Assembly: GCF_932526225.1 (NCBI RefSeq)
Contig: NC_064044.1
Span: forward strand, 15,997,453 to 16,061,452
From: Nematostella vectensis
Taxonomy: Eukaryota; Cnidaria; Anthozoa; Actiniaria; Edwardsiidae
Direction of reading: 5' to 3'
DNA: 64,000 nt
Positions 56,901-64,000 of the stretch are shown here, in pieces (position 1 is the first letter of the stretch; the number at the start of each line of letters is the position of its first letter). A program made the position numbers and the translations under genes. The notes beneath the pieces were generated by a model. The model was not told where the DNA came from, ran no database searches, and was given only the letters and a program-made list of their open reading frames with translations.

Positions 56901-59900
56901 GTGCTAGCTAAGGCCCTTCAGCCACCCTTTGGATGCATGGCTTACCCCTGATGGCAGTAGGTACCATATCCCCCCTACACACGTGCTAGCTAAGGCCCCT
57001 CAGCCACCCTTTGGATGCATGGCTTACCCCTGATGGCAGTAGGTACCATATCCCCCCTACACACGTGCTAGCTAAGGCCCTTCAGCCACCCTTTGGATGC
57101 ATGGCTTACCCCTGATGGCAGTAGGTACCATCCCCCTACACACGTGCTAGCTAAGGCCCTTCAGCCACCCTTTGGATGCATGGCTTACCCCTGATGGCAG
57201 TAGGTACCATATCCCCCCTACACACGTGCTAGCTAAGGCCCTTCAGCCACCCTTTGGATGCATGGCCTACCCCTGATTGCAGTAGGTACCATCCCCCCTA
57301 CACACGTGCTAGCTAAGGCCCCTCAGCCACCCTTTGGATGCATGGCCTACCCCTGATGGCAGTAGGTACCATATCCCCCCTACACACGTGCTAGCTAAGG
57401 CCCCTCAGCCACCCTTTGGATGCATGGCCTACCCCTGATTGCAGTAGGTACCATCCCCTCTACACACGTGCTAGCTAAGGCCCCTCAGCCACCCTTTGGA
57501 TGCATGGCCTACCCCTGATTGCAGTAGGTACCATCCCCTCTACACACGTGCTAGCTAAGGCCCCTCAGCCACCCTTTGGATGCATGGCTTACCCCTGATT
57601 GCAGTAGGTACCATATCCCCCCTACACACGTGCTAGCTAAGGCCCATCAGCCACCCTTTGGATGCATGGCCTACCCCTGATTGCAGTAGGTACCATCCCC
57701 TCTACACACGTGCTAGCTAAGGCCCCTCAGCCACCCTTTGGATGCATGGCCTACCCCTGATTGCAGTAGGTACCATCCCCTCTACACACGTGCTAGCTAA
57801 GGCCCCTCAGCCACCCTTTGGATGCATGGCTTACCCCTGATGGCAGTAGGTACCATCCCCTCTACACACGTGCTAGCTAAGGCCCTTCAGCCACCCTTTG
57901 GATGCATGGCTTACCCCTGATGGCAGTAGGTACCATATCCCCTACACACGTGCTAGCTAAGGCCCCTCAGCCACCCTTTGGATGCATGGCCTACCCCTGA
58001 TGGCAGTAGGTACCATCCCCCCTACACACGTGCTAGCTAAGGCCCCTCAGCCACCCTTTGGATGCATGGCTTACCCCTGATTGCAGTAGGTACCATATCC
58101 CCCCTACACACGTGCTAGCTAAGGCCCCTCAGCCACCCTTTGGATGCATGGCTTACCCCTGATGGCAGTAGGTACCATATCCCCCCTAAACACGTGCTAG
58201 CTAAGGCCCCTCAGCCACCCTTTGGATGCATGGCTTACCCCTGATGGCAGTAGGTACCATATCCCCTACACACGTGCTAGCTAAGGCCCCTCAGCCACCC
58301 TTTGGATGCATGGCTTACCCCTGATGGCAGTAGGTACCATATCCCCCCTACACACGTGCTAGCTAAGGCCCCTCAGCCACCCTTTGGATGCATGGCTTAC
58401 CCCTGATGGCAGTAGGTACCATATCCCCCCTACACACGTGCTAGCTAAGGCCCTTAAGACACACGTGCTAGCTAAGGCCCCTCAGCCACCCTTTGGATGC
58501 ATGGCTTACCCCTGATGGCAGTAGGTACCATATCCCCCCTACACACGTGCTAGCTAAGGCCCCTCAGCCACCCTTTGGATGCATGGCTTACCCCTGATGG
58601 CAGTAGGTACCATATCCCCCTACACACGTGCTAGCTAAGGCCCTTAAGACACACGTGCTAGCTAAGGCCCCTCAGCCACCCTTTGGATGCATGGCTTACC
58701 CCTGATGGCAGTAGGTACCATCCCCCCTACACACGTGCTAGCTAAGGCCCTTAAGACACACGTGCTAGCTAAGGCCCCTCAGCCACCCTTTGGATGCATG
58801 GCTTACCCCTGATGGCAGTAGGTACCATCCCCCCTACACATGTGCTAGCTAAGGCCCTTCAGCCACCCTTTGGATGCATGGCTTACCCCTGATGGCAGTA
58901 GGTACCATATCCCCCCTACACACGTGCTAGCTAAGGCCCCTCAGCCACCCTTTGGATGCATGGCCTACCCCTGATGGCAGTAGGTACCATCCCCCTACAC
59001 ACGTGCTAGCTAAGGCCCTTCAGCCACCCTTTGGATGCATGGCTTACCCCTGATGGCAGTAGGTACCATCCCCCCTACACATGTGCTAGCTAAGGCCCTT
59101 CAGCCACCCTTTGGATGCATGGCTTACCCCTGATGGCAGTAGGTACCATCCCCCCTACACACGTGCTAGCTAAGGCCCTTCAGCCACCCTTTGGATGCAT
59201 GGCTTACCCCTGATGGCAGTAGGTACCATCCCCCCTACACACGTGCTAGCTAAGGCCCTTAAGACACACGTGCTAGCTAAGGCCCCTCAGCCACCCTTTG
59301 GATGCATGGCTTACCCCTGATGGCAGTAGGTACCATATCCCCCCTACACACGTGCTAGCTAAGGCCCCTCAGCCACCCTTTGGATGCATGGCTTACCCCT
59401 GATGGCAGTAGGTACCATATCCCCCTACACACGTGCTAGCTAAGGCCCTTAAGACACACGTGCTAGCTAAGGCCCCTCAGCCACCCTTTGGATGCATGGC
59501 TTACCCCTGATGGCAGTAGGTACCATCCCCCCTACACACGTGCTAGCTAAGGCCCTTAAGACACACGTGCTAGTTAAGGCCCCTCAGCCACCATTTGTAT
59601 GCATGGCTTACCCCTGATGGCAGTAGGTACCATCCCCCCTACACATGTGCTAGCTAAGGCCCTTCAGCCACCCTTTGGATGCATGGCTTACCCCTGATGG
59701 CAGTAGGTACCATATCCCCCCTACACACGTGCTAGCTAAGGCCCCTCAGCCACCCTTTGGATGCATGGCCTACCCCTGATGGCAGTAGGTACCATCCCCC
59801 TACACAAGTGCTAGCTAAGGCCCCTCAGCCACCCTTTGGATGCATGGCCTACCCCTGATGGCAGTAGGTACCATCCCCCCTACACATGTGCTAGCTAAGG

Positions 59901-62900
59901 CCCTTCAGCCACCCTTTGGATGCATGGCTTACCCCTGATGGCAGTAGGTACCATCCCCCCTACACACGTGCTAGCTAAGGCCCTTCAGCCACCCTTTGGA
60001 TGCATGGCTTACCCCTGATGGCAGTAGGTACCATCCCCCCTACACATGTGCTAGCTAAGGCCCTTCAGCCACCCTTTGGATGCATGGCTTACCCCTGATG
60101 GCAGTAGGCACCATATCCCCCCTACACACGTGCTAGCTAAGGCCCCTCAGCCACCCTTTGGATGCATGGCCTACCCCTGATGGCAGTAGGTACCATCCCC
60201 CCTACACACGTGCTAGCTAAGGCCCCTCAGCCACCCTTTGGATGCATGGCCTACCCCTGATGGCAGTAGGTACCATCCCCCTACACACGTGCTAGCTAAG
60301 GCCCTTCAGCCACCCTTTGGATGCATGGCTTACCCCTGATGGCAGTAGGTACCATCCCCCCTACACACGTGCTAGCTAAGGCCCTTCAGCCACCCTTTGG
60401 ATGCATGGCTTACCCCTGATGGCAGTAGGTACCATCCCCCCTACACACGTGCTAGCTAAGGCCCCTCAGCCACCCTTTAGATGCATGGCCTACCCCTGAT
60501 GGCAGTAGGTACCATCCCCCCTACACACGTGCTAGCTAAGGCCCTTCAGCCACCCTTTGGATGCATGGCCTACCCCTGATGGCAGTAGGTACCATCCCCC
60601 CTACACACGTGCTAGCTAAGGCCCCTCAGCCACCCTTTGGATGCATGGCTTACCCCTGATGGCAGTAGGTACCATCCCCCCTACACACGTGCTAGCTAAG
60701 GCCCTTCAGCCACCCTTTGGATGCATGGCTTACCCCTGATGGCAGTAGGTACCATCCCCCCTACACACGTGCTAGCTAAGGCCCCTCAGCCACCCTTTAG
60801 ATGCATGGCCTACCCCTGATGGCAGTAGGTACCATCCCCCCTACACACGTGCTAGCTAAGGCCCTTCAGCCACCCTTTGGATGCATGGCTTACCCCTGAT
60901 GGCAGTAGGTACCATATCCCCCTTACACACGTGCTAGCTAAGGCCCCTCAGCCACCCTTTGGATGCATGGCTTACCCCTGATGGCAGTAGGTATCATATC
61001 CCCCCTACACACGTGCTAGCTAAGGCCCTTCAGCCACCCTTTGGATGCATGGCTTACCCCTGATGGCAGTAGGTACCATATCCCCCCTACACACGTGCTA
61101 GCTAAGGCCCCTCAGCCACCCTTTGGATGCATGGCCTACCCCTGATGGCAGTAGGTACCATATCCCCCCTACACACGTGCTAGCTAAGGCCCCTCAGCCA
61201 CCCTTTGGATGCATGGCCTACCCCTGATGGAAGTAGGTACCATATCCCCCCTACACACGTGCTAGCTAAGGCCCTTTAGCCACCCTTTGGATGCATGGCC
61301 TACCCCTGATGGAAGTAGGTACCATATCCCCCCTACACACGTGCTAGCTAAGGCCCCTCAGCCACCCTTTGGATGCATGGCTTACCCCTGATGGCAGTAG
61401 GTACCATATCCCCCCTACACACGTGCTAGCTAAGGCCCTTCAGCCACCCTTTGGATGCATGGCTTACCCCTGATGGCAGTAGGTACCATATCCCCCCTAC
61501 ACACGTGCTAGCTAAGGCCCTTCAGCCACCCTTTGGATGCATGGCCTACCCCTGATGGCAGTAGGTACCATCCCCCCTACACACGTGCTAGCCAAGGCCC
61601 TTCAGCCACCCTTTGGATGCATGGCTTACCCCTGATGGCAGTAGGTACCATCCCCCCTACACACGTGCTAGCTAAGGCCCTTCAGCCACCCTTTGGATGC
61701 ATGGCTTACCCCTGATGGCAGTAGGTACCATCCCCCCTACACACGTGCTAGCTAAGGCCCTTCAGCCACCCTTTGGATGCATGGCCTACCCCTGATGGCA
61801 GTAGGTACCATATCCCCTACACACGTGCTAGCTAAGGCCCCTTCAGCCACCCTTTGGATGCATGGCTTACCCCTGATGGCAGTAGGTACCATATCCCCCC
61901 TACACACGTGCTAGCTAAGGCCCTTAAGACACACGTGCTAGCTAAGGCCCCTCAGCCACCCTTTGGATGCATGGCCTACCCCTGATGGCAGTAGGTACCA
62001 TATCCCCCCTACACACGTGCTAGCTAAGGCCCCTCAGCCACCCTTTGGATGCATGGCTTACCCCTGATGGCAGTAGGTACCATCCCCCCTACACACGTGC
62101 TAGCTAAGGCCCCTCAGCCACCCTTTGGATGCATGGCCTACCCCTGATGGCAGTAGGTACCATATCCCCCCTACACACGTGCTAGCTAAGGCCCTTCAGC
62201 CACCCTTTGGATGCATGGCTTACCCCTGATGGCAGTAGGTACCATATCCCCCCTACACACGTGCTAGCTAAGGCCCCTCAGCCACCCTTTGGATGCATGG
62301 CTTACCCCTGATGGCAGTAGGTACCATCCCCCCTACACACGTGCTAGCTAAGGCCCTTCAGCCACCCTTTGGATGCATGGCTTACCCCTGATGGCAGTAG
62401 GTACCATCCCCCCTACACATGTGCTAGCTAAGGCCCCTCAGCCACCCTTTGGATGCATGGCTTACCCCTGATGGCAGTAGGTACCATCCCCCCTACACAC
62501 GTGCTAGCTAAGGCCCCTCAGCCACCCTTTGGATGCATGGCCTACCCCTGATGGCAGTAGGTACCATCCCCCCTACACACGTGCTAGCTAAGGCCCTTCA
62601 GCCACCCTTTGGATGCATGGCTTACCCCTGATGGCAGTAGGTACCATATCCCCCCTACACACGTGCTAGCTAAGGCCCGTCAGCCACCCTTTGGATGCAT
62701 GGCCTACCCCTGATGGCAGTAGGTACCATCCCCCCTACACACGTGCTAGCTAAGGCCCTTCAGCCACCCTTTGGATGCATGGCTTACCCCTGATGGCAGT
62801 AGGCAGCATCCACGGCAAAGTATGCCCCTCTACCCCACATTCCGTCCGCTGAGTATCGCATGTCAAAGCCATCCTCATTACTCCAGATGACCTTGGGGTC

Positions 62901-63335
62901 ATTTTTTCTGGTTCCGTGAAAAAGCTCCATCTCATTCACCCGAGAAACACCTAACAATAGAAATATAATCTCAGGTAGATCCTCATGCTCAGACAGGAGT
63001 GGTAAAACAAAAAGGAATGGGGAGCCAATTGTTCTGTACCCGTTCTATGCTCATAAAATTAGCGCAGCCAAAATATCACCGTATATAACTAATGCTTACC
63101 ATTCTTTTCCAATATTAGAGCTCTCTGCACTGCATACTTCCTGTAAAGCCATTTATTCTGTACGCGCTCTATGTTCGTAACATTAGCAGCAGGCAAAGTT
63201 TTTTTCAGAAGACTCTCAACATGAATGAACTCCGCTGAGCCGGGCCGGACAATGATAAGCTCGGCTTTGTCGCCCTGTGCTTGCCAGTAATCTGGATAGG
63301 TCTGTGCCTCACGTGGGACAACATTCCTTGCATGA
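50969..63335 (-). CDS. PARP-family mono-ADP-ribosyltransferase, C-terminal catalytic domain, three exons, 5' partial
   Basis: Exons: about 63335-63100, 62950-62788 and 51209-50969 (stop TGA), with GT-AG junctions and matching phases; further exons lie right of the window. The domain transfers ADP-ribose from NAD+ to proteins. Exon A: TYPDYWQAQG, LIIVRPGSAEF, then IERVQNKWLYRKYAVQR and LEKNG. Exon B: MELFHGTRKNDP (NAD-binding His), EDGFDMRYSADGMWGRGAYFA (catalytic Tyr). Exon C: FLATVLTGD, PPL, YDSITGV and IYVLYQLEKAYPAYLITY. The third catalytic position, before YVLY, is Ile rather than Glu, so the triad is H-Y-I, typical of mono- rather than poly-transferases such as PARP10/11/12/14/15. Intron A is 149 bp. 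Intron B is 11.58 kb and almost wholly satellite. Macro or WWE domains are not visible here. An in-frame Met at 63406 lies upstream of the acceptor and is rejected. Confidence 0.93.
51301..62803. repeat. 80-bp satellite (about 140 copies) filling a PARP intron
   Basis: The plus-strand unit runs GATGGCAGTAGGTACCAT, CCCCCCTACACACGTGCTAG, CTAAGGCCC(C/T)TCAGCC, ACCCTTTGGATGCATGGC, (C/T)TACCCCT. Most variation is in the C-run (CCATCC or CCATATCC). About ten short units carry the fusion GGCCCTTAAGACACACGTGC. On the gene strand each unit reads CTACTGCCATCAGGGGTAAG or the GTAGGC form. This copies the 3' end of the PARP exon and its splice donor at 62788. A 1861-bp block is duplicated (GCCCATCAG at 55781/57642; CCCCCTAAAC at 56321/58182), and an earlier block recurs about 640 bp apart (53.7/54.4 kb). 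Confidence 0.97.
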
Positions 63336-64000
63336 CTAAACGCATAAGGAAAAAGAAAACAATCAGGAGGTCTTTCCCATTGTTGGAACAGTCGGCAAAG
63401 TTTCACTCTATAGTGCCTCTCTCCACTGGCGTCCGGGTTACATTACCGGATTTATCGGGATTTGGTGTGGTTATTTCTGGCTTTTGATGTCAGGGCTTTT
63501 CTGCGTCCGTTTTTCCAACATTTAAAATCAACAATAAAAAAATTAACTCAAAATTAACGATCTAATCTGTGGGAAGACATGAGTCGTACGGCGGCTTGCA
63601 AAAGGCGCCTTCTTATGCCTTCAACCCGGCCACGTTGTATCTTCGGTCTCGTAACTCGGTAGTTTTGGCTGTAATAAGATTGATTAGCATAACAAATTCA
63701 TAATATTACATCACATTTCATTTTGTAATGCGAAGCCTTTTAGAAGCTGACAATGTGGTAAATGGTACATAGGGAGGGGGGGGGGGGAATGGTAAATTTG
63801 GTACATGCATAGCCCACGTGTGCCCAACTAACATTTCAGCTACTGTACAGGCTGAAATGCTCTCTGGACCAAGCTTTATGTCCCTTCCAAGTCTTTCACC
63901 TTGATTCGACCTATTTTTTGGTTTACTTTATTATTTTTTTCCGCTTGTCAATCACATCAAATTTGTTGAGATTCGTTTGGCCGTTATTGTTGCCCTCATT
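63336..64000. other. PARP intron towards the right edge
   Basis: Presumed intron upstream of the first visible PARP exon; a good T-rich tract (63342-63365, plus-strand A-rich) precedes the acceptor. A G-run lies at 63776-63788. No further exon recognised before the window ends. Confidence 0.45.

Noticed and set aside
47077-62803. CRISPR-like regular repeats
   Set aside because: Units are contiguous with no unique spacers, and the genome is eukaryotic.
63336-63406. Met at 63406 as the PARP start
   Set aside because: It lies before the TTTAG acceptor and the catalytic domain needs more upstream sequence; no methionine-led domain begins here.

Overview
The window looks like nuclear DNA of an invertebrate animal, most likely an anthozoan cnidarian (sea-anemone-like). 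The genes are animal-type and split by GT-AG introns. The families are metazoan: NKAIN, PKI, ATPIF1, MGAT4, a PARP14/15-like ADP-ribosyltransferase, a class A GPCR and U11/U12-48K. The DNA between them holds many short inverted-repeat elements. The species assignment is inference from gene families and style only.

Layout, left to right. 1-343 (-): first coding exon of a rhodopsin-type GPCR. 0.35-9.7 kb: no recognised gene, several minisatellites. 9.74-10.42 kb (+): last two exons of a U11/U12 snRNP 48 kDa homologue. 12.44-12.65 kb (-): coding exon of a PKA inhibitor (PKI). 15.66-19.52 kb (-): complete four-exon ATP synthase inhibitor (ATPIF1), with an 834-bp foldback element in intron 1. 20.10-29.99 kb (+): complete eight-exon NKAIN gene, divergent from ATPIF1. 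30.5-32.4 and 33.4-35.3 kb: two large minisatellites. 35.83-38.03 kb (-): last two visible exons of an MGAT4/GnT-IV glycosyltransferase. 39.9-42.6 kb (-): decayed, 5'-truncated LINE. 45.22-45.94 kb (+): probable small two-exon gene with an N-terminal acylation motif. 47.1-50.0 kb: a 34-bp satellite. 50.97-63.34 kb (-): last three visible exons of a PARP catalytic domain, split by an 11.6-kb intron that is almost entirely one 80-bp satellite.

The genes are housekeeping or signalling genes and do not form a pathway or operon. ATPIF1 and NKAIN may share a divergent promoter. PKI and ATPIF1 are co-oriented neighbours.

The dominant feature is tandem repetition: about 24-25 kb of the 64 kb is tandem array. 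Several arrays touch exon edges. The strongest case is the PARP gene. There the 80-bp satellite unit carries a near-copy of the end of the upstream exon plus its 5' splice site, so the intron holds on the order of 140 reiterated donor-like sites. A second array covers the last codons and stop of the same gene. Most long open frames in the window come from these arrays and are not genes.
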